Shown: positions 10,002 to 21,966 of the stretch, piece by piece
Position numbering within the stretch: the first letter of the stretch is position 1
Layout of the letters: each line of letters opens with the position of its first letter
Assembly (NCBI RefSeq): GCF_000516985.1
Contig: NW_006917099.1
Span: forward strand, 822,685-886,684
Direction: 5' to 3'
Source: Pestalotiopsis fici W106-1
Taxonomy: Eukaryota; Ascomycota; Sordariomycetes; Amphisphaeriales; Sporocadaceae
Length of the DNA: 64,000 bases
Translations under genes and position numbers: made by a program
The notes under the pieces: generated by a model
Databases searched by the model: none
Seen by the model: the letters and a program-made list of their open reading frames with translations, nothing else
Told to the model about the DNA's origin: nothing

Positions 10002-13000
10002 ATGGCTGAAGCTATTGCGGCTCTTGCCTTTGCGAGCAACATCGTGCAGTTCCTAGAGTTTGGTGCCAAATTTGCTATCAAGGCAGACCAGATTGTCAAG
10101 GCCGGCAGCAACAGCGTTTCTGATCTTCAGGAGCTCCGACACATTACAAATTATCTTCATCCGCTATTGCAGCAACTTAATGCAGATGACTCTTCAAATC
10201 ATTCTTCAACAAAGTCGTCATCTCAATCACGACTTATCAAACTGTCCAAGGAGTGTTCTCAAGTTGTTGAAGAACTTCTCCAGACATTGGATGATGCGGG
10301 GGTCAATGATTCCAGTGGACGGAGGGATGCAATAGTCACCAGCTTCCGCCTGACATGGAATCATTCCAAGATTGAGAAATTGCATCAGCACATTGATAAG
10401 CTGAGCGGCCAACTCGCCGTGGAGTTGCTTATCTCAATCAGGTGAGCAAAGTCTCTGATTGATGTTTGTTCTGTTGATGGATATGCCTTGTTTTCCTTTT
10501 CAGCAAAATGCCTTGTCATTTAAAAAGATGCTATCGTTGTGCGCCGAAAACAACCATCCTTTCGCAGTACAAATATATTCAATTGAAACAAACCTTTGCT
10601 GACTGATAAGCAGAGAACACTCTGCCAAATCACTCGAGACGCAAGAAGCAATTTTACAGCAGCTCAAGGCAGATTCTCGCTACAGTCCTCCAAAGCCCAG
10701 AGAACATCAAGCACGAGATGCTGTGAGTGACCTAGATGATGCGCCTGGGAGCATCATGCTACAATATATCAGATCCATACTTCAACCGGACATTGCGACA
10801 GATCAGATGACGAAAACGGAAGATGATATCCACCGCCTCGTCTTTCAACAAGGAGACTACACAGATTATGGCAACAGGTCTGGACAGAGCCCTCTGAGCG
10901 TTGAGATGGAGCCTTCAAGAAGAAAAAATGTGGAAGCACGCATTCTTTCCAGTCTTCGCTATTCGCAAACCGCTGATCGAGAGACGTCAATTGCGGAGGC
11001 GTACATGGAGACACTCCAATGGATGTTGAAAGACTGCCCCACTGATCGTAAAGATACAAAATTCCGCGAATGGCTAGAATCCAGTGATCGCTTGTATTGG
11101 ATCACTGGGAAAGCTGGCAGTGGGAAGTCGACCCTCATGAAGTACATCAGCAATATCGATGGCACATCCGAGGGCAGTCTGATATGCCAGAAGTATCTTC
11201 AGAGTTGGGCGGGCGGCCAAGATCATCTCATTGTCGCCTCGTTCTATTTTTGGGCGTCAGGGTCATCTATTGAGGCCTCACAGCGAGGCCTTTTTCAGTC
11301 ACTCCTCTTCCAGATCTTGAAGAGACATCCAGGCTTACTCCCAAAAATTGCACCCAGAATATGGGAGGCGTATGCCTCCTTTGGTCTGGATATGAACATT
11401 GAGAGAGAGAAGAGCCTTGATGAAATGCTCCTGAGCGCCATTCGTGAGCTCGTGGAACAACAGGGGAAGAAAGTATGCCTTTTCGTCGATGGATTAGACG
11501 AATATCGTGGCGATCATCTAAAACTGATCGCGATTTTCCGGTCATTCTTGCTCTTGCCAAATGTCAAGATATGTGTGTCAAGCCGACCATGGGTTGTGTT
11601 TGAAGACAATTTCAGCACAGCTCCAAGTTTGATGCTTCAAGACTTCACATACCCCGACATCCAACACTTCGTGACTTCACAATTGAGTCAGAATGATGGT
11701 TTTGCAAGGCTGCAATTGCGCGAGCCAGAGTACGCTACAACTTTGATAGATAATATCACTGATAAAGCGTCAGGCGTTTTCCTGTGGATCATATTGGTTG
11801 TCAAATCACTACTGGCCGGACTCACCCATGATGATCGTATATCAGACTTACAGAGACGATTGGATCTCTTGCCACCCGACCTCGAGAAGCTTTACGATGC
11901 CATACTGGACGATCTAGATCCCTTCTACTTTGGTCATGCGTCGCAATACTTTCAGCTCCTGGAGGCCAGCAACAACGACTGTGACGTCCTCCTGTTTTCA
12001 TTCGCCGATGAGGAACGCTTGGACTTTGCGTTGAAACTGCCCATTCGAGCGTTCACACAAGAAGAGAAAAATCTCAGGACCGACACTGTCAAGCGACGCC
12101 TCAATAGCAGATGCAAAGGCTTGCTCGAAGTCGGACCTCAAGGAAGAATACAATATCTCCATCGCACCGTCAAGGACTATATTGATGGAAGTGAGGTGCG
12201 CCTTAGAATTGATCGGGCAGTCGAACAGGACTTTGAATGTTACTTCAAGTTATGCTCAGCCAACCTAGCAATGGTCAAAAGCGTGGATGACTACAGAATG
12301 GAATACGCTAAGGAATGCCTTGAGATGGCGGCTAAAGTCAAGCGGATCATTCCCAGCATGATCCAAATACTTGATGATCTTGACCGAACAATGGAAAAGA
12401 CTCTGGATCCCTTGTCATTAAAATCATTTCATCAAACCACCCTGAGCACTGCTCACAACCATCTCTCATCCGGCAAGTTCTACATTGGAAGCAGCTTTTT
12501 GGCCACCACCGTGCGATTCTCTGTGGTTGAATACGTTCGAGCGCGCTCTCCGGCTGGTTGCATGGCCCCGGATAGTGACAGCAGCCATGAGGACCAAACG
12601 CAATACCCACGAAACCTAGGACTGGACTCAAAATCATCTCGGTTCGAAAGAATGATGAAGACGGCCAAGTTTTCGACTTCCTCAAAGGCCCAAAAAATAA
12701 GTAAATGGCGTAAGGGTACTTGGCCGCTTCTACTCGATGCCATTTGGTGCGATCCGATCTCGCTGCCTATGTTCCGGTGTCTATTAGAGCTTGGCGCCGA
12801 TCCGAATTTGATCTTCCACCGAAACGGGTCAACGCCGTGGACCGCAGCACTAGTAGCCATGATTGATTCGTGCAGCGTTCGCTGCGTATCTGATGACGCG
12901 ACGGCAAATTGGGAACAATGGGCACCGATCTTGGTACAATTCCAACAGTACGGGGCGCAAAGAGACGATTCGGTGTGCAAAACAGTTTACCGAAACCTTA

Positions 13001-13221
13001 ACATGTTTGGGAATTACCAATTATCATCTCCTAGCCTCCTCAATCTTGGTATTATACTGGAATGTGTCGCAACGGGTAGAAAAGACTTGGGGCTGGAGTA
13101 CTTGAATGGACAGAATGATATTACCACATTCCAAAGGGAAAGAGAAAGTCAAAGCCGTTTGCCCACAGTCGCAATCTATTCTAGGCGACCACAAAAGGGA
13201 TCGTGGGAGCTTAGCAGCTAG
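10002..13221 (+). CDS. NACHT-domain NLR-like protein
   Basis: Two exons, 10002-10441 and 10614-13221, encode about 1015 aa. The 172-nt intron (GTGAGC...GCTGAC...GCAG) joins AG|A to give Arg and keeps frame into a segment that otherwise lacks ATG. The N-terminal 150 residues (MAEAIAALAFASNIVQF start) match the helical signalling domain common at the N-terminus of fungal NLRs. A P-loop GKAGSGKST lies near residue 312 and a Walker B CLFVDGLDEY near residue 434. Winged-helix-like and helical sequence follows (LYDAILDDLDPF; LHRTVKDY). The C-terminal region has only one ankyrin-like unit (CLLELGADPNL) and no repeat array. Fungal NLRs act in heterokaryon incompatibility or immunity-type recognition. 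Here the ligand side is short, so this may be a sensor-poor or truncated member. Cytosolic. Confidence 0.85.
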
Positions 13222-13413
13222 TATGGGGATATCAGCAAATGCAAGTCATCACATAAAATGGTAGCCTGCGATATCAGTTAGTTATACATATTGTTTATGC
13301 AGGTATAGAGGAATCATGTATTGAGCCAGAGATGATGTTGACCATTTGGATATTAGAGTAGGCCTTATACGTTATGACTGTTGTAACAAACTGAGGCATC
13401 TCGGGTTTGTGTA

Positions 13414-15138
13414 TTAGGCAGAGATAGCCGTCGGAGATAACAAAACGCAGTCACTTCTAATATCCGTCCCTGTACCTCGCGACAAGTACAAAGCATTTCC
13501 ACAAGAGAGCATATTGGATCTCCCGTCGGCAACCATGTTGACGCGGCCCGTGGCTTGGTCGATACACCCTGCCACCTGAACATAGGTACCGGCCGCGACG
13601 CCGGCCGCGACAGCAGCCGGCGTGTCCATTCTGGCCAACAAAGAGGACGCGGTTGAAGATGCTATAACATAGGCCACCAAGGAATTGCTAGACAGCCCTA
13701 AATACTCGCCGGCGCTTAGTACCCAGGTCGATGTGGCCAGCGCAGCCGCCGAAGGGTTGGAGGGAAGATTCTGCCAGGCAATCAAGTTGCTATTGAGAGT
13801 GTTCAAGTTGCTACTGACAGTGTTCATGAAGCGCGTGGTGCTGTCGGGAAAGGGGTTGCGAGCCCGAAAGTTGAGACCCGTGGCCTGGCACGAGTACAGC
13901 ACCACGGACGTGGGGGTCATGGTGGACTGAACCGTCTCGATCGAGGTCGCGGTAGTCATCTCGGTCGTCGTGGTGGTTGTGGTGACGGACTGTATATCAG
14001 TCTGCGTCAACAAGACCGTGGCGGTCACGGAGACCTTGTCCGTTTGCGTGGTGGACTCGGTGGACCATGTCGTTGTCGCCGTGGTCGAGACTACTTGGGT
14101 TACCGTCTCTGTGGCTGCGGGGAGCGTAATGGTCGAAGTCTCGACTCCAATCTGCCCGCACGCCGATACGTAGCTATCCAGTTAGCCGCAGACTGGTGCC
14201 GCATAGTCTGGTAGACCTGGCGACACGCTCTGGCGAGCTGTCAAGCCACGAGCCTTTACCGGGCTGCCAGCATAGTTGAAGACCGCGGTAGTGACAGTTA
14301 GAGGAGCCGTGTAGACACTAGTCGTGGTAGCAAATACGGTAGTCTGCTCTGTTACAGTGTCTGTCTCCGTGGAAGCCGTGAGGGTCGTGCTGGTTGTGAA
14401 GAGTAACGTCTCCGTCAGAGCAGTAGTAGTGGCCGTTTCGGTAAACAGCGCAAGGTCGAAAGTGCTCTCCACTTCAGTCACAGTCGCTGCCTTGGTGACG
14501 GTGCTTTTTTAGGTTTGGCAATGTTAGAATGCAATAGAAGGTGCAAGAGCATTGGGTATGAGGTGCCCACCTAGCAGGCAGTGTCACAGTGGTGATCAAT
14601 CTGGCTGAACAATCGGCAACTGCGTCATCACCTCGCAAGGTGAGAGCTTGAGTCGCAAGGCCAATTAGCTTTTTTCCATAAGTGTTTCCATGGCTTTCTT
14701 GAAGTTACCTTGTAAGCACTGATCGACAGTACTTGATGAGCTAGACTCGGCAGAAGAATTTCTTGTTGAGCTCGTCTCAGTGGTGCTCGCCCCTGAAGAA
14801 GACGTGGACGCAGTAATTGACGGCTCAGTAAATATTGTGCTCGATGACTCGGACTCCGTGGTACTGGGCGTCGCTACACTTGCTTCGGAGCTAGGCGTCG
14901 GCAAAGTGTCTGAAATGCTCACAGAAGATGTGGTATCAATCGTTGCGACAGCATCGCGAGATGAGCTAGTACTCATCAAAGTAGGAAGCGTGGAGACGTT
15001 ATTCGTGCTGCTGTCTATGGTACTCGTTCCTTGAGTTGCGACTGGTGAAGAAACAGATGAAGGAGTGTGTCTACATGGCTTCGCGGCACTGGTAGCCAAG
15101 AGGGCCGCAAGAACGGCACAATTGAGACGACGCATCAT
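13414..15138 (-). CDS. Secreted Thr/Ser-rich protein, probably interrupted by an in-frame stop
   Basis: Splice model: 15138-14709, 14646-14571, 14503-13414. Introns begin GTAACT and GTGGGC and end CTCAAG and AAAAAG. The start MMRRLNCAVLAALLATSAA is a signal peptide, followed by a Ser/Thr-rich linker, then the fungal pattern 'DC....TTVTLPA.TVTKAATV' of Thr-rich extracellular proteins, repeated TTT/TVT tracts, and a Cys-containing C-terminal domain (VAGCIDQATGR, LLSPTAISA end). A TAA at 14182-14184 lies in frame inside 'PVCG-stop-LDSYVSAC', a region that resembles the paired Cys segment of this family. Either the gene is a recent pseudogene (a single CAA-to-TAA change would explain it) or a 108-nt intron 14259-14152 (GTAAAG...CAG, multiple of three) removes it, giving 495 aa. 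The intron would delete apparently conserved residues, so a stop mutation is preferred. Confidence 0.6.
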
Positions 15139-15581
15139 GTGCTGATTGTTGCAAGGAATGTATTTCCAATGTCGGACATTTGGACACCGATCTACATGAT
15201 TAACTGGAGAATGCCAGGGTAGATCGTGTGAGTCTAGACACAAAGGAGTCAAGCAACTATATAGCTCTAGCATTTCATGAAGATCCATGGGTAATGCTTA
15301 AATACCATGGCATGTGGCTTGCGATACAAGATGAGTATACATTCCGGTGTAGGCTGGCGTAGTCTCAGCTTAATTTCAGAGAGGCTGGTTTGAGTCAACA
15401 GGCCATGTTCAGCGGTAGCGACCGATCTGCATAAGCTTGTACATAACTCTGCTTGGGCCGCTGGCTACTTAGGGCAGAGCGGACCGGATGCCGTGTTTTC
15501 TAGGTCCGGTGGCCATTTGTGCTGGCAAAACAGCTACACTGATTGAGCCCAAGTCTGCGGACGGCTGCTAGTATTTTGTGT
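15139..15581. other. Promoter region of the Thr/Ser-rich gene
   Basis: This 443-bp spacer lies between the start of the Thr/Ser-rich gene and the stop of the Zn2Cys6 gene. No gene is seen. No copy of the CGGGGAA element was noticed here. Confidence 0.5.
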
Positions 15582-18485
15582 TCATGCCTCATTACGTGAA
15601 AGTGTCGCAAAGTCGCCGGGCCAATCAATACAATCGTTTGTCCAATTGAAAGCCCACTCATTTACATCCCACTCAAAGTTTTGTCCCTCGTTCAAATCTG
15701 GGATCCAAAAAGTCGGTGCACTCTCAGCGTTGTTGGTGCCCGTGGTCATCTGGGCTGATGAGCCCTGCTGCCCAGCCTGACTCGGTGGTGGTGGTGCGTT
15801 ACGAGGCTGCCCGCCAGGTCTGGGCGGCGCATCCCGGGTCTCGATGCCTTCCCGATTGTATATCCTCTGAAGGTTGGAGAGGCACTTGGAGGCAGATGAA
15901 TCACCTAGTCTTTGGTACTCTCGGAGACATTCGACGCACTGGTTCCAGGATTGTTGAAGTTGCTGTCTCTGATCGACTGTCAAGCGCTCGCGCAATGACG
16001 GTGTAAGCAACACCACAGTAAAGACCGTCCCTGTTGTATAAATAACTATTGTCTTGCTCAGTACGGTGTTAATCTGGGGGATTGAATTATATTTCTCCTA
16101 CCAAAGACGGTATACCAGGTAGGTGGGAGAAACCATGTACCCAGGTTGCAGCGGATCAAATCTAGCAGACCCTGTGCGGCTGCTATACATTTATCAATGC
16201 AGGTAAAAGTGACCACCTGCTGTATTTCCGCTCCAGACGGGGCAGGACGTTGCAAGACGGACGCGGCGGCCATGCGCACCACGACGCGCCGGAAAAGGAG
16301 TACTCTTCCATAGAGAAATCTGTAATACTCTTAGCATCAGTCACAGAAAACTGCTATTCGCGTTTTTCTTACCGATGGTGCAGTAGATGCGCCTGACGAG
16401 TAAATACATCTGCAGCACTGGGAGATTCTTGCTGCACATTTTCATATCGTAGATACGATGGCAACTCTTCTTTCCAACGTTCTAGCGCTGCGTCCAGCCT
16501 GAGCAGCGATGGGTAGTCCTCTGTAAGACGATCTCGAGTCGAGGCTCCTGGTGAGGAAAAGTAGAATAACCTATTTGCAACCAATCTGTGTTAGTCAAGG
16601 TCGGCAAATAGATAGTCAATTAGTAACAGAGGTAGGTAGTATTTAGAACAAACCTTAGAATTTCGGCAGTAATGTGAGAAAGCTTGATGATTGACACAAA
16701 GAAGGCGCACCTGGCAGGAGTAGAAGAAGGCTGTGTCCCATCGTCGGCATCAGGAGTGGTTGCGAGGTGCTCGTCATCTATCATTGCGGGCAGCGGCGTA
16801 GACGATTTGAGTTCCAGCATGAGCGGACGTCCAAAGGTCATGCTTAATACACTATGAGACAGAGAGAGCTCAATGTTAGTTTTGGAAACGCGATCTGGGC
16901 GGCCGTGAATTTCGTGGGCGAGTCCGAACTTATACGCACCTGTCCAAAAGCTCGCAAGAGTGCCAGGTTCGTCTCCTCTCTTCTCTTTGAGCCTGTGTCT
17001 CGCCAGCTACATCGAGATGCAATGCCAGCCCTTGGGCGACACGAATCGCCATCCCTACAATTACCCAGCATTTACTCGACATATTTAGAGTCTGAAGGTA
17101 TTGAGCCATCAGGATAAGGGCCTGGACAAGCTGGATGGATCCGTAGTCCATCAAATCCAGGCTGAGAAGCCGAGTGGCCCGATGGGCAAATTGTTCATGG
17201 GTCCTGTCAGAGCCTGGTCGTTGTCTGCCGCTCGACATGGAACGGAAGCGGCAACCGAGAGCAAACACCAGATTTAACGTGCAGTGAAAGACTTGCGCTG
17301 TGTACACTGACTTGCTACGTCCAAATGCGTGCAGTTCGCCAGAGTCGGCCGTATCGGTCTGCCAGAGTTCATTATACCTACAAAGGGTCAGTTATCAAGA
17401 GGTGACCATGTGGGAATGAATACGAGTGAGACGGAATTACCTTTTCATGAAAGTGCCTTTGTGGATAAAGGGTTGTAAAGGGTGAGCGCCCTCCCAGTAG
17501 TGGTGTATAAGGCCGTCGGCTATCTTTCTCGGCGGCACCACAAAATCTGCCATGATCGAGTTGGAATCCTCCATCGATCCTGCACGGCCAAACCACGGCG
17601 CATAGTTCTGGTCATGCGCGGTCACATCTGCATTGTCGTTTGTGCTGTTGCCCCCGTTACCAGACTTGAAGGTCTGGTATACCTCGCTCATGAAGCCCAC
17701 GGCGCTGGAACTTCCCAGGTAAGCAGGACTATATTCGACCGAAACATCATCGTCGTGGGAGGTATGGACTGTGTCTTCTCTATGTAGTCGGTGCTCATTC
17801 TGATCAGGTTGCGCAAAGGCTGTGCCGACTTGTTCTCTGACTGGTCTTGCTGGTGATGTGGCGTCTTCTGCGGGTGATGTTATATGCGTGGTTGCGTTCA
17901 TCCGGCTGGGAGAGTTGATTGTATCTCTACGTGCAGTCGGCGGTGACAATAAACTTGGTGAGATGCTGGAGTGATTCGGTGGCGAGAATTGATCAGGCTC
18001 GGATCGTGAAAGAAGACGTCTCTGCGCGACTTGCGGAGTGGTGAGTGAGACGGGTTCTCGCCCCGTACTGGGTAAAGTTCTTCGAGCAACATGTATGGGC
18101 TCAGTACGACTCGAGTTTGGATTCTGAAGTTGTGCTTCAAGTTCACGAATTCTTTGCTCCAGACGATTTATATAACTAGGCCATGATGCAAAGTGAGCTT
18201 ACTACTGGCCACATATTATCAAGATGGCAGATAAAAAGGTGAAAATCTCGGGAACTTGGAAAGTATGATTTACCCTTCATTCGAGTCTGTTTCAGATGCT
18301 GAATAGACGCAATCTAGCTTCTTGCGCGCGCACGAGCGGCAGACTGGTCTCTGGCCCTCACATCGTACTTTTTTATCTCTACACTGCTGGCATGCGAGCT
18401 TGACCTTTTGGCGCTTTGCGGTTGGTTGGGAAGTTTCCGTGTTGTGTTCCGAGCGCCGATGCTGATCATCATGCCGGGGATCCAT
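15582..18485 (-). CDS. Zn2Cys6 fungal transcription factor (fungal_trans domain), putative cluster regulator
   Basis: Seven exons: 18485-18274, 18175-17441, 17377-16940, 16851-16654, 16585-16373, 16319-16102, 16030-15582. They encode about 820 aa with every junction in frame. The start MDPRHDD is the first in-frame ATG; upstream frame has only GTG. A Zn2Cys6 knuckle (CQQCRDKKVRC...CRSCARKKLDC) sits at about residues 38-65, followed by a linker and a short coiled-coil (YINRLEQRIRELEAQL) typical of dimeric binders. The fungal_trans middle homology region carries WQTDTADSGELHAFGRS, LVQALILMAQYLQ, and LLDSVLSMTFGRP. The C-terminus is acidic and Trp-rich (DLNEGQNFEWDVNEW), a plausible activation segment. 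It neighbours two flavoenzymes and a transporter. Three CGGGGAA elements lie 60-121 bp upstream of its start, suggesting autoregulation. Nuclear. Confidence 0.92.
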
Positions 18486-19205
18486 ATGGGTGAGCTGTGG
18501 GTTCGGGGTGTAGTACCGACCACGGTGCCGATGCAGGATACTCTCGGGGAAGGGGAGAAACAGAGTCGCAGATGGACGGGGAACGGGGATTTCATATTTC
18601 GGGGAACCATTGAACTGAAGGTCCTGTCTCCCCGCAAACCAACAAGGGCTAACGTGGATCCCCACGATATGTACGCACTAGGAATCAATGGGCGACGCCA
18701 TTGCGAATTCAGCCGAGCTTAATGAGTGGACACTGAATTGTTCTTCTCCGGATATTCTTGTTGGATGTCCCAATCCAGTGCATAGAACTGTAGATTGGCA
18801 AGCGACAGCTATAGGCACACTCTCTTGGCAGAAGTCGCAGAGTATACAGTCTTCCCAATGTCCCGATAGCCAACTAACTCGGGACGTCTGCTGCTTCGAC
18901 TACCCTCGTCATGTTTCAATCATGTGAAGAGTTCAAAAGAGCTTTAGGCGACGTCTGTCGGAAATTCATTTGAATCATGTCATTGCTCAAAATGTACCTA
19001 GATATCACAAAATGATCAGAAAATTAAAGAGAGAATATCATTATGCTTTTAGGTTTCATCTCTTCTTTGGTAGAGCAAGATAATACAGGCACCAAAATGA
19101 TACAACATCTATATATCAACTTCTGCATCACTGAGTATGTGATTGCCGCTTACAAGATAGTACAAGACATATTATTTCATTATATACGTGTTTGGTACAT
19201 GTTGA
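18486..19205. other. Upstream region of the Zn2Cys6 gene
   Basis: 720-bp spacer between the regulator start and the 3' end of oxidoreductase A. It contains three same-orientation CGGGGAA elements at its regulator-proximal end; the remainder (18720-19200) is AT-rich with no gene. Confidence 0.6.
18542..18608. promoter_or_regulatory. Three CGGGGAA elements upstream of the cluster regulator
   Basis: CGGGGAA occurs at 18545-18551, 18577-18583 and 18600-18606, all in the same orientation, 60-121 bp upstream of the regulator ATG. The first is part of an 11-base string TCTCGGGGAAG that is identical at 24101-24111 in the oxidoreductase B/transporter promoter. The CGG core fits what Zn2Cys6 proteins contact; binding is inferred. 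Confidence 0.55.
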
Positions 19206-21164
19206 CTACAAGCCAGAATTGTCAGGCATACCTACGGTGGTCGCATCCAATACGGCATTTGCTGCAGACAATCTCGCCCCAAGGACAGAATATGGCACAT
19301 CCTGGACATCAACTCTCATTTCCAGCGCAACCGAAGCAGCATAGGCAACAGCCTGGCCCAGGTTCATAAAGGTGTTCTCGATGCGCACAGCCCCGTAGCC
19401 CAAATGCGAAACAGCCATGACGGTCGGACTCATGAGATTAGTGGTTTCGTTGCGCATGGGTGTAACTGCTTGGTAAGAGATGCCAAAAGGCTGCCAAGCT
19501 GGTCCCTGTTTGAAAATTGAACCTTCATCATAGACGAACCCGTTCTTGACTATTCTTCGCGCAATATGCACGTCCTACTCTGGTCAGTCTCAATCCATCT
19601 ACTCGTTTTCCCACGCGAGTTCACTTACCGTGGGCCAAAAGGCAACTGCGATTGGATCACTGGCTGGAGCTTCAACAGCGGGATACGCAGCTGTTCGCGC
19701 CGTGATAATGAAATCGTCCTTGACCATTCTCCTACCATCCCGAACGTATAACTTCCTAGGGAAATGGTCATTATCGATGAACTCGTCTTTTGCGTACCCC
19801 CATGAACTCCAGACTGAACGAGTGGAATTTGGCATGGACGGATCATTGGCAAAAAAGTACAATTGTCCTTTTTGCCAATCGGTGAGTTCTTGGAGGAGCT
19901 GAGCTCTAGTGCTATGGTTTCCCTCGGGCCAAGCTATTTCTCAGTTAGTCAACAAGACAATGACAAGGTCTCAGAAAATAGCTACCAAGAGTTCTTCCTG
20001 GAAGATCGAACCCCAAGCCCAGAGTTGTACTTCCGATAGTGTCCGTCTTGAAACCGGGAACGACGGGGTCGGGAGTAAGAATATGTCCGCCGGCAGCGAC
20101 ATATCTTGACCATAGAATGTACTCGGATGCGTTGTAATTCGCTGGCTTGGTCCAAGGGACCATATTGGAAGTGTCATTGGTCAAACACATTCGGAATACG
20201 TATGCGGCCAAGGATTTATCACTGTAATATATCAGTCCGGTGCTGTCGCGAATATATGATGCATGATTGCAACACTTACCCACTGCCTGGTGCTCCAAGC
20301 TCACCTGGCTGAACGGTAGGGATGAGACCACTAGACGGATCTCCTGGTGTGACATAGGGGTCAACATCGACAGTAAGTTGCGAAAACGTGGTGTTGACGC
20401 GCACGCCTCCATTAGTTTCATTGAACGTCGCCGCTGACTCTCTGCCAATCGTTGTTGAGACGCCCGACGCAGCAAGTAGGTCGCCCTCGTAAGTCGCATC
20501 GATAAAGACTTCTCCAGAGAAGACATGGCCCTGCTCCGTGATGAGAGACTTAACTTTTGTTCCCTGCCGTAGACACATTGTCAGCACAACTACTCGAAAA
20601 TCATTTGCATCGATGCCATTACCTCTTTGATGACCGCTTCACCACTTTGTTTCAAATATGTATCGAGAAAGACGTCAATCTTCTCCTCGGAGATCCAGTC
20701 ATTGAGCACTGACTCGGCGACATGGCTCTCGAACCTCCAGAGCGTCTTGTTCTTGGTGTGGTTGAACCAAGCAGCATCAAACGCCGCGACATTGCCGTAG
20801 CGCATGCTTATACGCCGATAGAATTCAAGCGCAAGGGGTCCCACAGCGAGGGAGTTTTGGTACTCGGCCTAATAGAGCTCAGTCAGTGAACAAATCATTG
20901 ATACTCAACTGGAAGCAAAGATTCTACCTGTGAGTCGATATCAGACGCGCCGAATCCGTCAACGGCTATTCCTCCAATGTGTGAGTACGGTTCAATTAGG
21001 GCAACACTGCGGTTTAGACGGGACAATTGAATGGCAGCGGCATAGCCACCCGAGGATCCTCCATATACGACAACATCGTGTTGATAATGGGTGCCACAAG
21101 TACTTGCGCTGGCTGCAGCAGTGAGGAAAGAAAGTGTGGATAAGACCTGAGACAGGGACAACAT
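19206..21164 (-). CDS. Secreted FAD-dependent oxidoreductase (FAD_oxidored type), paralog A
   Basis: Six exons: 21164-20928, 20868-20623, 20563-20280, 20221-19986, 19933-19629, 19574-19206; about 558 aa. The start MLSLSQVLSTLSFLTAAASA is a signal peptide; a longer upstream frame to 21515 lacks coding character. Residues about 28-60 form a Rossmann FAD site (DVVVYGGSSGGYAAAIQLSR, then LIEPYSHIGG). Further blocks LWRFESHVAE, VFIDATYEGDLLAASG, GRES, and LYFFAND, LYVRDGRRMV, AVRIEN...LGQAVAYAA at the C-terminal cofactor-closing helix match the FAD_oxidored family of flavoproteins (PF12831-like). The substrate of fungal members is not established to my knowledge; polyol or carbohydrate oxidation is only a guess, prompted by the linked sugar-type transporter. 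Upstream are CGGGGAG/TTCCCCG elements. The intron positions mostly differ from paralog B, so the duplication is old. Confidence 0.9.
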
Positions 21165-21966
21165 TTTCAAGGAGGGATTCGAGGCGAGCACATGGAACCC
21201 GATAATCCAAAAACAGAAAAGAAGCAATACGCCTATCGAGCATATATGTAAGGTACTACCCCTTGCCCATCTAGTAGACTTTAATGGTCTGGCTCCATTG
21301 CTCGACACCTCGGGGGATCTTATGAGTGGCCATGTCTCTTCTTTACGCCAGCTCATATCATTGACCATGGTTAGGCGACTCAACACTGTTGGAATGGAAA
21401 TCAATTGGCTACTAGCTAGATGGACTAGAATATGCCATGGAGCATGAAAATCCGGCAGTGGACGGAAACGCGAATTGAATAGCGTTTGCCGAAAAGCGGA
21501 GTGCCCTAACTCCACAGTGATAAGTCCCCCTTACCCCAGGCTTACGTTATGCGCGGGGAGCACAAGAAAACGTTCCCCGAAGTTTAGCTAGAGGGCGGAA
21601 TTAAGGGCTTGCCTGTAGTTCATCACCAGACATTGTTTTTTTTTTTCCTCTTTTGCCTTTTCTTTACCAGGTCGCATCTGGGCTGTGACAAGTGTGCAAG
21701 AACCTTGTGTCTATTTCACAGTTCTTGTTCTGCCATTCTCGGGGGATATTTGGAAAATCATGAGTTCGAGCAATGTAGTGTAGCACTAACTGCACAGAGA
21801 GGGCGAAGGAGAAAACCTTTTTGGCTTCATTTCTTTTTTTCTTTGGCCGCTCTTCTAGTAGCAGTCTGAAATTCGATCGAGTCAGAGATCTATTTGCGAT
21901 TCTAAGTCTATCGAATACAAGCGTCAAGTACAGTGCAGCATTGCCTATAGATATACCAATTACCTA
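21165..21966. other. Spacer between oxidoreductases A and B (promoter of A)
   Basis: About 800 bp without a gene. It carries the promoter of paralog A, including CGGGGAG at 21554-21560 and TTCCCCG at 21573-21579. Short T runs at 21636-21648 and 21832-21843 are present. The reading frame to 21515 ahead of paralog A's start is treated as leader. Confidence 0.55.
21551..21579. promoter_or_regulatory. CGGGGA(G/A) pair upstream of oxidoreductase A
   Basis: CGGGGAG (21554-21560) and, in opposite orientation, TTCCCCG (21573-21579, read as CGGGGAA on the minus strand) face each other about 390-415 bp upstream of the paralog A start codon. The minus-strand string TTCGGGGAACG closely matches the copy at 24154-24163. 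Confidence 0.5.

Noticed and set aside
21165..21515. N-terminal extension of oxidoreductase A
   Set aside because: In frame, but it would bury a good signal peptide and contains promoter-like sequence.
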